Shown piece by piece: positions 40,921 through 53,352 of a DNA stretch of 64,000 nt. Source of the DNA: Aegilops tauschii subsp. strangulata (taxonomy: Eukaryota; Streptophyta; Magnoliopsida; Poales; Poaceae). Under the pieces are notes generated by a model, which was given only the letters and a program-made list of their open reading frames with translations, was not told the DNA's origin and did not search any database. Each line of letters opens with the position of its first letter. Positions within the stretch are counted from its first letter, which is position 1. The stretch is taken from assembly GCF_002575655.3 (NCBI RefSeq), contig NC_053038.3, positions 205,642,730 through 205,706,729 on the forward strand, given 5' to 3'. A program made the position numbers and the translations under genes.

Positions 40921-43900
40921 TGTGACACCCCGAGACCGACGCTCCAGACGCCTTCCATGTTTTGCGTGCCAGCTCTGTTATTTATTTGTTTGTTGCTTTC
41001 ATCATCGCATCATCTGCATTTGCATCGGCACTCCGTTGCCGTCATGTTTTAAAAACTTACATTCGTTCGTCGTTGTCGTTTCTCCCTTTTCCTTCGTCAC
41101 CTTCCCTCGGACTGCTTTGCCTTCGTTGACCGATCCGAGTCCAACCGGGTTTTTGATTCCCTCTTGTCAAACCACGTTGCCCCTCCATGCACAGTGCATC
41201 GACCCCTCGCGCGCGTCCGAAACTCCCCTGGACCCGACCCGGGCAGTCGTTACAGATGGGTCCGGATCATCCCCAAACATCCCTAAAAAAATCTACGGTT
41301 TCTTCTCTGACTATCCAAACCTTTCTATCTCGACCGTTCGATTTTAATCGGAGGGTCCGATTAGCCCCTAACCAAATCCAATGCTATATATAGCGGTCAA
41401 CCCCAGTTTTTAGGCCACCTGTCCCATCCATTCCATCCATCGCGCCGCCACCCCCTTGTCCTCTCCACATCGGGATCCCCTCCCGATCCATCCAACCACC
41501 TACCTCCTCGTCTTGCACAACCAGCCAGCCGCGCCACGCCGAATCGCCCAAGCCGTGTACCTCCTCCCTCAACCCAGCGGAGACCCGTCCTCCCCGCGCC
41601 TGTCCCGTGCGCCCGGCGCGACGCCGGCAAGCAGCAGCAGCAACCAGGTCACGCCGTCACTCTCCATGTCTTCTCTCTTTTCCCCGATGCTCCTCTTGAA
41701 CCTTCCCCGCCGTGGCCGCCTGTCTGCATGTCGCCGACGGACCAGACGATATCAAGCCGCTGGAGCTCCTGCACCAGCCCTGCGTCCCCTTCCCCCGTGT
41801 CGTTCCCGGACGGCCACCTCGCTAGCATCCCAAGGCCCGAGCTCCGCCGCGCCATGCCCGCCTCGCCTCTGCCTCCTGTTTCTCTGCATAGAAGCAGTGC
41901 ATAGGAGGACAAGCACCTCGACCCCGCCTCTCCTACCCGTTGACCACGCAGCCGGAGCCCTACATCGCGCCAAGCATCGCCGGCACCCCCGAGTTCCGCC
42001 GCGCAGCTGCATCCTCTACTTCGCGTCGCTGCCTCCCCTGCGTCAAGAGGAGGACGAACGCCTCCATGCCCTGCTTCTCGTTCTGCCCAGGAACGAGCAC
42101 CGCCCCGCATTGACCGGTCCAGCGCCAGCGTGGGCGAGCGCCCCTCGACCGCACGCGCCTGGGCCACCTCCCCTTCGCCAGATCCGGCCCAGCCGCTCCT
42201 CTACTTCGGCCCGGCAGCTCCCCTGCGTCAGCCTGCCAGCCTTGGCTCTCCATCGACTGGGCCTGGCCCTCTGGTGAGACGCCCAGTCCGCCCGAGATGC
42301 GGCCCAGCTCCTGTTTTTTCATCCTTTGTGAATTTTTCTAATTTTCCAGAGTTGGCAGATTTGTAGAAAAACCCTCATGATCATGCATTTAATAACTCCA
42401 GAACTGTGCATAATATGTAAATAATTTATATATGTAAAATGTTTAGAATTTCATCTAGTTTCATAATATGCCACTCTCATTCGTGTTTAAAATGTTTAAA
42501 CTTCCTGTTTGTTTATTTTTGCATAAATGCCATGTTGAAATGATTTATTTCATAACTAAATAACCGTAGCCCCAAATTTAGTAAACTTTATATGTAAATG
42601 GGGTAGAAAATGCATAGATTAACATGGTGGCATTACTTTGCATGTTTAACAACTCTAAAATTGTGTATAGGGCAGAACAATACCAAATTTGAAGATTGCA
42701 TATGAGGATTTTCCGGAATTGTTGTTTGTTGTTCCGGCCTCATTTAAACTTGCCGAGATAGGTAGTTTTATTATGTTTCACTTCTTGCCATGTTTAACAA
42801 CATTTAATATTATTGGGTATATAAACGGGAGAAAACGAAATAAGTAAATGCGGTGTTTCGTCAATATGCAACTTGTTGCATAATTTTATTTGACAGAAAG
42901 ACTGTAAGGGAACCCCCTACAGTATAACTTGTTGCATATTGAGCTCCACTTAACTTGTAGTATTGTTTGTTGCACTTTGCCATGCTTTGTCATGCTTTTA
43001 AACCGGACATGCATCATACTTGTTTGTGCATCATGCCATGTTTATGCTTGTGTGTTTACCATGTTGTTTGCTTCTTTCCGGTTTGCTTCTCTCGTTAGCT
43101 TCGGTTTCGTTCTGGAGTTGTGAGGATTCATTCGACTACGTCCGTTTGTCTTCTTCATGGACTTGTTCTTCTTCCTTGCGGGATCTCAGGCAAGATGACC
43201 TTTACCCTCGATATCACTTCTATCTTTGCTTGCTAGTTGTTCGCTCTATCGCTATGTCGCGCTACCTACCACTTGTTTATCATGTCTCCCATATTGCCAT
43301 GTCATGCCTCTAACCCACCTTCCTAGCAAACCGTTGTTTACCTATGTTACCGTTTTGCTCCCCTCTTATAGCGTTGTTAGTTGCAGGTGAAGTTGAAGAT
43401 TGCTCCATGTTGGAACATGGTTATGTTGGGATATCACAATATCTCTTATTTTAATTAATGCATCTATATACTATGTAAAGGATGGAAGGCTCGGCCTTAT
43501 GCTTGGTGTTTTGTTCCACTCTTGCCGCCCTAGTTTCCATCATACCGGTGTTATGTTCCTTGATTTTGCGTTCCTTACGTGTTGGGGATTTATGGGACCC
43601 CCTTGACAGTTCGCTTTGAATAAAACTCCTCCAGCAAGGCCCAACCTTGGTTTTACCATTTGCCTACCTACCACCTATACCTTTCCCTTGGGTTCTGCAG
43701 ACTCAAGGGTCATCTTTATTTTAAACGCCCCGGGCCAGTGCTCCTCTGAGTCTTGGTCTGAAACGGGCAGCCTTCGGGGCCACCTCGGGGCATCTTGAGG
43801 GCTGGTTTTACTCGTAGCTTGACCTATCCGGTGTGCCCTGAGAACGAGATACGTGCCCTGAGAGCTTGTGATGGGCTAAGTTGGGACACCCCTGTAGGGT

Positions 43901-44624
43901 ATAAGCTTTCGAAAGCCGTGCCCGCGGTTATGAGGTAGATGGGAATTTGTTGATATCCGGTTGTAGAGAACTTGACACTTGACTTAATTAAAATGCATCA
44001 ACCGCGTGTGTAGCCGTTATGGTCTCTTTTCGGCGGAGTCCAGGAAGTGAACACGGTTTGGGTTATCTATGAACGTAAGTAGTTTCAGGATCACTTCTTG
44101 ATCAGTGATAGCTCCACGACCGTTGCATAGCTTCTCTTCTCGCTCTTATTTGCGTATGTTAGCCACCATATTTGCTTAGCGCTCGCTGCAGATCCACCTC
44201 ATTACCCCATCCTACCCATAAGCTTAAATAGACTTGATCTCGCGGGTTTTGAGATTGTTGAGTCCACGTGACTCATAGATACTACCAAAACAGTTGCAGG
44301 TGCCGATGATACCAGTGCAGGTGATGCTACCAAACTCAAGTGGGAGTTCGACGAGGACCTTGGTCGTTACTATGTTTCGTTTCCTGATGATCAATAGTGG
44401 AGCCCAGTTGGGACGATCGGGGATCTAGCAATTGGGTTATCTTCTTTTTCATTTGGTTGTCTGTAGTCAGACTATGTTTTGTAAGCCAACCCTCTTTATC
44501 CCTTTCTTGTTCATTACATGGGATTGTGTGAAGATGACCCTTCTTGCGACAAAACCACAATGCGGTTATGCCTCTAAGTCGTGCCCCGACACGTGAGAGA
44601 TATAGCCGCATCGTGGGTGTTACA
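40921..44624 (+). repeat. 5' LTR of the LARD-like element
   Basis: It starts TGTGACACCCCGAGACCGAC and ends GTGTTACA. A GC-rich stretch of about 900 bp follows the TATA box. Relative to the 3' LTR it lacks about 135 bp near 43,855 and about 55 bp near 44,475. It has an extra 56 bp near 42,880 (between two copies of ACTTGTTGCATA). Confidence 0.93.
41385..41392 (+). promoter_or_regulatory. TATA box in the 5' LTR of the LARD-like element
   Basis: TATATATA, conserved in the 3' LTR at 48,726-48,733 and followed by C-rich leader sequence. Confidence 0.65.
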
Positions 44625-47600
44625 AGTTGGTAATCAGAGCCATCCCCGACTTAGGAGCCCCCTCCTTGATTGAATCACTGACGTTGTTGAATCTAGAACA
44701 AAAATGTTTTGAGTCTTAGGATTATATATATTGGAGAGTAGGATTCTTTTTACTCCTCAGTCCCTTCGTCGCTCTGGTGAGGTCTCCTGACGTAGATGTT
44801 TTAACTTTCCTCTCCTCAAATTTCACTAAAAAAATTTAGGATCACGCGGGTATCTTGGGATCGTTCCGATATTCTTGTGACGAGAACATTGTTCTTGGTG
44901 CCTCCTGACATTTAGGGGTTGTGGCAGTGTCCCGGGGAGTTGAGCTCTGAGGTGTTGTCGTCACAATTTTATCGTTGCAGTTCTGGAATACCTGAGTTTC
45001 GCCGATATCGAAAATCTCTTTTATGCAGTTGTTGGTGAGATAACCTCGACGCCACCCAGTACTGGGGCAGGAGTTCGGGAGTATTGCCATAGCTCGTATA
45101 ACGGATGCTTTTCAAAGGTTGAGGTACACTATTTCCGGAGTTTTCTTGGTTATGTGTTGATGGATGGATACAGCTGGATGTAGGGATTGTTAGTTTGGGT
45201 GAGACATTATGCTTCCCCTGTATCCCCAACACCAGATTGCATAACCAGAAAGATTCGGGAGTCTATAGGTGGGAATTCAAGTAGCTCCTAGAATATCTTT
45301 CCGACAGATGCATGATATGGGATTGGGTAAATCTCTATCATATTTTTTTGTTCCGGCCTATTCTGCAAGCCAAATCTTCGTTTTGTTTTGAGTTGTGGTA
45401 TTCGAGTTGCTTCAATATCAAGTGTTGATTCCATACCTTTTCTAAACGGTGTTCTCATATTTCTATGGGAGTACTAATCCTTCTTGATCACCGAGGTTGT
45501 CATGACAACTCTTTTCCAGCCGACGTGCTTCTCTTCAAGTGCATCCTATCATTTTCCCCATTCACGAGATCAATTCTAAGTTTTTTCAATGGTTTCCATT
45601 CCATCTGCCCCAAGTTGCCTTTGTTTTCCCGCCCTCCCACCCTGTTCTTCAAGGACTCAGATTTCTTAATCAAGTATCCTTTTCTCGATGGGAAGTCTCT
45701 CCATTCTTTTCTTTCAATGTTCTTACTTGGTGATTCTCATGAAGATACTAAGGAAGCTTCAAGTTTATCATTCTTCGTTCTCTTTTCTTCTTCGGTGGAT
45801 TCAATTCAAGCTTTCAGTATTGATCGTATTCCTTTCCTCGTTTCAAATGCTTTCTCATGTCGGTGTATCTCTTAATCATTCACCTCTCGCTTTCCATTTG
45901 TTCTGGTGTGCTGGAGATATCTCAGAAGATTCATGTTTCCATTCTTAGTCTGTTCAAGCTATTTGGAGATTATTATCCCATTCAAGTCATTTAATTCAAC
46001 CGGTGCAATTTTGAGTGGGCCCTAACTCACAGGTCTTTTCCTAGGAACTTACCTGACTCTTCTAATTTTTCCAGAGTTATTGTCAAATTCTTTCAAAGTT
46101 TGGCATAAGAATGATTTCTCCTCAGTCAAATGTATCCTCCAAGATCGCTTTCATATTCTTTTCATCGTTGGTTCAACCTTTCTAACTTTCATTAGGGAGT
46201 GCCTCAACAATTCATGGTGGTGGTTTCTCGTCGTCATTCTCGGATTTTGAAGACCGAAGAAGAGCTTTTTCCCTCCAAATCCTTACCCATTCTTCCAAAG
46301 ATTCATGGTTCTAGCTTGATGCCATCCTCTCATAATTGTTTTCGATTGTGAGAATTCTTTTCACCCATCCGGAGCAATTCAGAAGTCTTTTCAGTTTGAT
46401 TCTCCGGAGGCCATCATCTCAGAATTATTCATTCCAGCTTTCAGCTCTCGTTCTCCAAATCTTACGGGTGCGTCATTCAAGTATTCTCTAGTCTGCTTGT
46501 CATCCCTTCAATCTCTTCTATCTAAATTCACTCAAGTATCTTTGTTCGTTTTCTGATTATTCCTGGTGTTTCATTATCTTTCCTTCGGTCGTTTTCAGTT
46601 CTTACGGTGATTCGTTCAAGAGTTCTCTTCCTTGGTTATCATATCAATTCATTCGTTCTTTCCAATCCTACCGGCGGATCGTTGAAGACATTTCTCAAGT
46701 TTGGCTATATCTCTTCAATCTTTTCAAGAAGAATAAGTACTATGCCAAATCTGTTGCTTGTCATCAATTTAAGTTGATGAAGGATAAACATACAGTTAAT
46801 CTTATTCTTGTTCGCTTGAGGTGATTCAATTCTTTTCTTCCAGAGTTCGTTCTTGATATCAAATTGTCGGTGCTAAGTTGTTCATCTTTCGTTTACGGAG
46901 TTCTAAGCTCTCTCAGTTAACTCGCCGTGAATCTCCATCTAAATCTTTACAAGGCTTCATCTTATTATTTTCATGCTTCTTTACTTTGCGACCATCCTTT
47001 TATTACCGGAGTTCTTCATGGAGGCTTTACATGGTGGTTTGTCAAGGATTCCTTTCATTCTTCAATTGTTCTTCAAGATTTCTCTCGGAGTTAAGATCCG
47101 CCAAGCTATACTCAAAAATAAACATGGTGTTCAACACATGTTTTGTTTTGAGGACTTCAAGCATTCTTCATCTTGCATTCCGAAGTGCAATTCTTCCTAC
47201 CTTATCTTTTGAGGTGGTGTTATGTCAATCTGGATAATTTCCCTTCGGGTTTCATGATTCACAAAGTTTTCAAGAGTGACATATTTAAGTCCATCATTTT
47301 ATCTTCGTTCAAGAGATCTTTTCAACCAATCAATATTTTTGTTGGAGTTGTATTGGGTTATATTTCACCTAAAGCCTTTCCCTAAGGAATGTTGCTATTT
47401 TGGTGCTTATCAATGATCCAAGTTTTCTCCTATCCTCTTGGCGAAAGAAGTTTTCATCTCTTCGTTCATCTCAAGCAAGCAATTGTTTTCCGTTAGTGGC
47501 AGAATTTCACCTCAAGTTTTGAGATGCTTCCATAAGCCCACAACAAGTTTATTCTTTTCATTGTTCATTTTCCAACAACTCCGTCCAATCCTTCTATGGA

Positions 47601-48261
47601 AGGATGGTTTTAAATTCATTTGAGGTAGAAGTTGTTGTTTTCTTCTTTGTTACTTTTAGTCCGTTCTATCTTTTGTTCCAGAGGCATTGTGATGTTGCAC
47701 TCTTCAACCCATCATCCCATTTTTGTCAATGATCATGCTCTTTCCTTTGCTTATCCATTCAACCGGAGTGTCGTGTCCTCCATTCAAGTTCTCTCATCTA
47801 ATCAAGTTTTGCCCCCCTTCTCAACCGGAGTGCTATCTGAAATCTTTCTTACCCCTTGTGCCATTCTTTCAATAGTTCCGGAGGCAGTGTATTGTTGATT
47901 TCATCTAGTATCCTCTCATCTTTCAAGTTCATGTTCAACTCCGTCCATTTACAGTCAGAGTGTTGTCCAAATTATATCATTCTAATTCCTTCTCTATCTT
48001 GTTTTAACCAGAGTGGTTTCAATATCTATCTTGTCACTTAACCTCTTGGTTCTCGTCGTATCCCATGTTTCTCTTATCTAACGGAGTGTTCGCAATCTCG
48101 TTCATCTCCATTGTATTCTTCTTTCAACTTGTTCAACCTCTCAAGGTCGTGGTTTCACTTGTTTGTCAAAGAAGCAACTTTGTTTTACCTCTTCCTCTTC
48201 CGCTTCTCTCCGGTGCCATCCTTAGATCTCGGGACGAGATCTCTTGTAAGTGGGGGAGTGT
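44625..48261 (+). other. Non-coding internal domain of the LARD-like element
   Basis: It begins with the primer site TTGGTAATCAGAGCC (44,627-44,641; close to the initiator-Met type) and ends with the purine tract AAGTGGGGGAGTGT. Between these lie 3.6 kb with strong T/C bias on the plus strand and no recognisable protein motif. Short phrases such as AACCGGAGTG recur near its end (47,770-48,085). It may be a decayed coding region or a structural RNA domain. Confidence 0.7.
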
Positions 48262-51200
48262 TGTGACTCCCCGAGACCGACGCTCCAGACGCCTTCCATG
48301 TTTTGCGTGTCAGCTCTGTTATTTATTTGTTTGTTGCTTTCATCATCGCATCATCCGCATTTGCATCGGCACTCTGTTGCCATCATGTTTTAAAAACTTA
48401 CATTCGTTCGTCATTGCCGTTTCTCCCTTTGCCTTCGTCACCTTCCCTCGGACCGCTTTGCCTTCGTTGACCGATCCGAGTCCAACCGGGTTTTTGACTC
48501 CCTCTTGTCAAACCACCTAACCCCTCCATGCATAGTGCATCGACCCCTCGCGCGCATCCGAAACTCCCCTGGACCCGACCCGGGCAGTCGTTACCGATGG
48601 GTCCGGATCATCCCCAAACATCCCTAAAAAAATCTACGGTTTCTTCTTTGACTATCCAATCCTTTCTATCTCGACCCTTTGATTTTAATCGGAGGGTCCG
48701 ATTAGCCCCTAACCAAATCCAATGCTATATATAGCGGACAACCCTGGTTTTAGGCCTCCTGTCCCATCCATCTATTCCATCCATCGCGCCGCCACCCCCC
48801 CTTGTCCTCTCCACATCGGGATCCCCTTCCGATCCATCCAACCACCCACCTCCTCGTCTTGCACAACTAGCCAGCCGCACCATGCCGAATCGCCCAAGCC
48901 ATGCGCCTCCTCCCTCATCCCACCGGAGCCCCGTCCTCCCCATGCCTGTCCCGTGCGCCCGGCGTGACGCCGGCAAGCAGCAGCAACAACCAGGTCACGC
49001 CCTCGCTCCCCATGTCTTCTCTCTTTTCCCTGCTGCTCCTCTTGAACCTTCCCCGCCGTGGCCGCCTGTCAGCAGGTCACCGGCGCACCAGACGGGATCA
49101 AGCCGCTGGAGCTCCTGCACCAGCCCTGCGTCCCCTTCCCCCGCGTCGTTCCCGGACGGCCACCTCGCCAGCTTCCCAGGGCCCGAGCTCCGCCGCGCCA
49201 TGCCCGCCTCGCCTCTGCCTCCTGCTTCTATGCATCGAAGCAGTGCAGAGGAGGACAAGCACCTCGACTCCGCCTCTCCTGCCCGTTGACCGCCCCGCCG
49301 GAGCCCTACATCACGACAAGCGTCACCGGCGCCCCCGAGTTCCGCTGCGTAGCTGCATCCTCTGCTTTGCGCCGCTGCCTCCCCTGCGTCCAGAGGAGGA
49401 TGAACGCCTCCGCGCCCTGCTACTCATTCTGCCCAGGAACGAGCACCGCCACACTTTGACCGGTCTAGTGCCAGCGTGGGCGAGCGCCCCTCGACCGCAC
49501 GCGCCTCGGCCGCCTCCCCTTCGCCAGATTCGGCCCAGCCGCTCCTCTGCTTCAGCCCGGCAGCTCCCCTGCGTCAGCCTGCCAGCCTTGCCTCTCTACC
49601 GACTGGGCCTGGCCCTCTGGTGAGAAGCCCAGTCCGCCCGAGATGCGGCCCAGCTCCTTTTTTTCATGCTCTGCGAATTTGTCTAATTTTCCAGAGTTGG
49701 CAGATTTGCAGAAAAACCCTCATGATCATGCATTTAATAACTCCATAACTGTGCATAATATGTAAATAATTTATATATGTAAAATGTTTAGAATTTCATC
49801 TAGTTTCATAATATGCCACTCTCATTCTTGTTTAAAATGTTTAAACTTGTTGTTTGTTTAATTTTGCATAAATGCCATGTTAAAATGATTTATTTCATAA
49901 CTAAATAACCGTTGCCCCGAATTTAGTAAACTTTATACGTAAATGGGGTAGAAAACTGCATAGATTAACATGGTGGCATTACTTTGCATGTTTAACAACT
50001 CAGAAGTTGTGTATAGGGCAGAACAGTACCAAATTTGAAGATTGCATATGAGGATTTTCCGGAATTGTTGTTTGTTGTTCCGGCCTCATTTAAACTTTCC
50101 TAGATAGTTAGTTTTATTATGTTTCACCTCTTGCCATGTTTAACAACATTTAATATTGTTGGGTATATAAATGGGAGAGAACTAAATAAGTAAATGTGGT
50201 GTTTCGTCAATATGCAACTTGTTGCATATTGAGCTCCACTTAACTTGTAGTATTGTTTGTTGCACTTTGCCATGCTTTGTCATGCTTTTAAACCGGACAT
50301 GCATCATACTTGTTTGTGAATCATGCCATGTTTATGCTTGTGTGTTTACCATGTTGTTTGCTTCTTTCCGGTTTGCTTCTCTCGTTAGCTTCGGTTTCGT
50401 TCTGGAGTTGTGAGGATTCGTTCGACTACGTTCGTTTGTCTTCTTCATGGACTTGTTCTTCTTCCTTGCGGGATCTCAGGCAACATGACCTTTACCCTCG
50501 ATATCACTTCTATCTTTGCTTGCTAGTTGTTCGCTCTATCGCTATGTCGCGCTACCTACCACTTGTTTATCATGTCTCCCATATTGCCATGTCAAGCCTC
50601 TAACCCACCTTCCTAGCAAACCGTTGTTTGGCTATGTTACCGCTTTGCTCAGCCCCTCTTATAGCGTTGTTAGTTGTAGGTGAAGTTGAAGATTGCTCCA
50701 TGTTGGAACATGATTATGTTGGGATATCACAATATCTCTTATTTTAATTAATGCATCTATATACTTGGTAAAGGGTGGAAGGCTCGGCCTTATGCCTCGT
50801 GTTTTGTTCCACTCTTGCCGCCCTAGTTTCCGTCATACCGGTGTTATGTTCCTTGATTTTGCGTTCCTTACGCGGTTGGGGATTTATGGGACCCCCTTGA
50901 CAGTTCGCTTTGAATAAAACTCCTCCAGCAAGGCCCAACCTTGGTTTTACCATTTGCCTACCTACCACCTATACCTTTCCCTTGGGTTCTGCAGACTCAA
51001 GGGTCATCTTTATTTTAAACCCCCCGGGCCAATGCTCCTCTGAGTGTTGGTCTGAAACGGGCAGCCTACGGGGCCACCTCGGGGCAACTTGAGGGTTGGT
51101 TTTACTCGTAGCTTGATCTATCCGGTGTGCCCTGAGAACGAGATACGTGCGACTCCTATCTGGATTTGTCAGCACATCGGGCGCCTTTGCTGGTCTTGTT

Positions 51201-52096
51201 TTACCATTGTCGAGAAGTCTTGTAACCGGGATTCCGAGCCTGATCGGGTCTTCCCGGGAGAAGGAATATCCTTCGTTGACCGTGAGAGCTTGTGATGGGC
51301 TAAGTCGGGAGACCCCTGCAGGGTATAAACTTTCAAAAGCCGTGCCCGCGGTTATGAGGAGATGGGAATTTGTTGATATCTTGTTGTAGAGAACTTGACA
51401 CTTGACTTAATTAAAATGCACCAACCGCGTGTGTATCTGTGATGGTCTCTTTTCGGCGGAGTCCGGGAAGTGAACACGGTTTGGGTTATGTATGAACGTA
51501 AGTAGTTTCAGGATCACTTCTTGATCATTGCTAGCTCCACGACTGTTGCATAGATTCTCTGCTCACTCTTATTTGCGTATGTTAGCCACCATATTTGCTT
51601 AGCGCTTGCTGCAGATCCACCTCAATACCCCATCCTACCCATAAGCTTAAATAGACTTGATCTCGCAGGTTTTGAGATTGTTGAGTCCTTGTGACTCATA
51701 GATACTACCAAAATAGTTGCAGGTGCAGATGATACCAGTGCAGGTGATGCTACCGAACTCAAGTGGGAGTTCGACGAGGACCTTGGTCGTTACTATGTTT
51801 CGTTTCCTGATGATCAGTAGTGGAGCCCAGTTGGGACGATCGGGGATCTAGCAGTTGGGTTATCTTCTTTTTCATTTGGTTGTCCGTAGTCGGACTATGT
51901 GTGTATTTTTGATGATGTATGAATTATTTAAGTATTGTGTGAAGTGGCGATTGTAAGCCAACCCTCTTTATCCCTTTCTTGTTCATTACATGGGATTGTG
52001 TGAAGATGGGCCTTCTTGCGACAAAACCACAATGCGGTTATGCCTCTAAGTCGTGCCCCGACACGTGAGAGATATAGCCGCATCGTGGGTGTTTCA
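48262..52096 (+). repeat. 3' LTR of the LARD-like element
   Basis: It starts TGTGACTCCCCGAGACCGAC and ends GGGTGTTTCA. It includes the 135-bp stretch at about 51,149-51,283 and the 55-bp stretch near 51,900-51,955 that the 5' LTR lacks. Confidence 0.93.
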
Positions 52097-52101
52097 TTAG
52101 G
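52097..52101 (+). repeat. Target-site duplication of the LARD-like element, right copy
   Basis: TTAGG, identical to 40,916-40,920. Confidence 0.9.
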
Positions 52102-52244
52102 TCACGAACCGAAGGGCTATCTAGGCATACCGATCGTAACCAAAACCTTCTGATTATTTCGGTTTAAACAGTTGAGTACCTTATGATTCGGATTTCTCTT
52201 TATGTTGCTCGAGGATGATCAAGTTTAAGCTTGGGGGAGTTCAT
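52102..52244 (+). mobile_element. Element G: internal 3' end right of the LARD
   Basis: Continuation of 39,293-40,920. It ends in the purine tract AAGCTTGGGGGAGTTCA, after which an LTR begins. Confidence 0.6.
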
Positions 52245-53350
52245 GAGTGATATTTTTACACTCATTTCACCTTTGTTTAAACCAAGATGTTTCATTTAAA
52301 AATAGATATTTACTCCGATATTGCTACTAATGACTAATGAATGCGGATTCCATAAATCCTCTCTTTGATGTGTTTCCACGGGAAATGGGCTAAAAAGGGA
52401 AGAAGTCATGTGTGGGAATGGAATGGAAGGAAAATGGAGGAAGAAAGAATCACCAGGAAGCGTCTGCGTGAAGACATAGCAAAATACGGCGTTCCATACA
52501 GGCGCGCGCACCCTTATGAGCGCCCGTTTGGTGTGGTTTTTGAGGCAGATCGTCCACCTATACAACTTTTATTAAAGGAGCCCCATCGAAATGTCAATAC
52601 AAAAGGCAGAACCTCTTCATCATCATCTTCATCCATAAACCCTAGTCACCGCCAGTTCCATCTCCATAGCCATCCCATAGTGCTCTCTCATCAAGTTCAT
52701 ACTTAGAACCGTGCATCGCACAAGGCATCCATTGTAAGACATATTGGAATCAATCAATCTCAAGATGTTTTCTTCAAGGTTTTCTTCTTGCGCTCTGATC
52801 TCCATGTGTGAGTAGTTTGGTAAGGTATGGGTTGAGGCATGAGCCTTGCAACCCAAGGTATTCGTTGAGGGGATCAATGGAAGACTTTTACATAACGTCC
52901 TATATGTGTGAAATAAAACTGTTCTGTGAGGATGTGTCTTGGCTTGTCCGTGATATTCATCCCTGTAGGTACCCAGGATCATGGAGATCGAGCACCGATG
53001 AGGCTAGGAGCAAGGAGACTATGAAGTGTTATGCCGAACACCGGTGATAGTAAGGTTCAGTAAGGTAACGTGGATCATATCCTTGGGGATAAATGAGGTG
53101 TACTCATTAACCACCTAAAGCTCTTGTCGAATTTCATTATCTTAATTATCAAGGCAACCCCGCGCGACGGATAGGGCCTACGGTAGGACAACTGATCTTG
53201 ATGCAAGACTTGTGCTGATCAAGATGTTATTTGGACACATCCCCCACTTTGATCCATAACAAGCACATCTTGATGGGTGACTTCCAGCGCACAAATTAAT
53301 ATCCTATTTGATCCCGGCGCAAATACAAGGTTGTAAGCATTAAGACCTCA
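52245..53350 (+). repeat. 3' LTR of element G
   Basis: About 1.1 kb beginning TGAGTGATATTTTTACACTC after the purine tract and ending GACCTCA, i.e. TG...CA. No second copy is in the window, so the limits rest on the purine tract, the end pattern and the neighbouring CACTA end. The frames inside it (for example 52,365-52,706) are not convincing genes. Confidence 0.6.
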
Positions 53351-53352
53351 TA

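Larger units (their letters stand above)
40921..52096 (+). mobile_element. LARD-like retrotransposon (Sukkula-type?), complete at its ends
   Basis: It is 11.2 kb long: 5' LTR 40,921-44,624 (3,704 bp), internal domain 44,625-48,261 (3.6 kb), 3' LTR 48,262-52,096 (3,835 bp). It has TG...CA ends, a primer site, a purine tract and a perfect TTAGG duplication. No gag or pol motif is seen anywhere. Long LTRs with a non-coding core fit the large retrotransposon derivatives (LARDs) described in Triticeae, such as Sukkula. The family name is from memory. It must be moved by proteins of another element. Confidence 0.88.

Noticed and set aside
44600..44660. TTGGTAATCAGAGCC as part of a tRNA gene
   Set aside because: It is only the primer-binding complement next to the LTR end. 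No cloverleaf surrounds it.
41000..52096. Pair of near-identical 3.7-kb blocks as a segmental gene duplication
   Set aside because: TG...CA ends, primer site, purine tract and TTAGG duplication show that they are the two LTRs of one retrotransposon.
52365..52706. A 113-codon plus-strand frame as a host gene
   Set aside because: It lies inside the element G LTR, has no recognisable domain and ends in a low-complexity Ser/His stretch.
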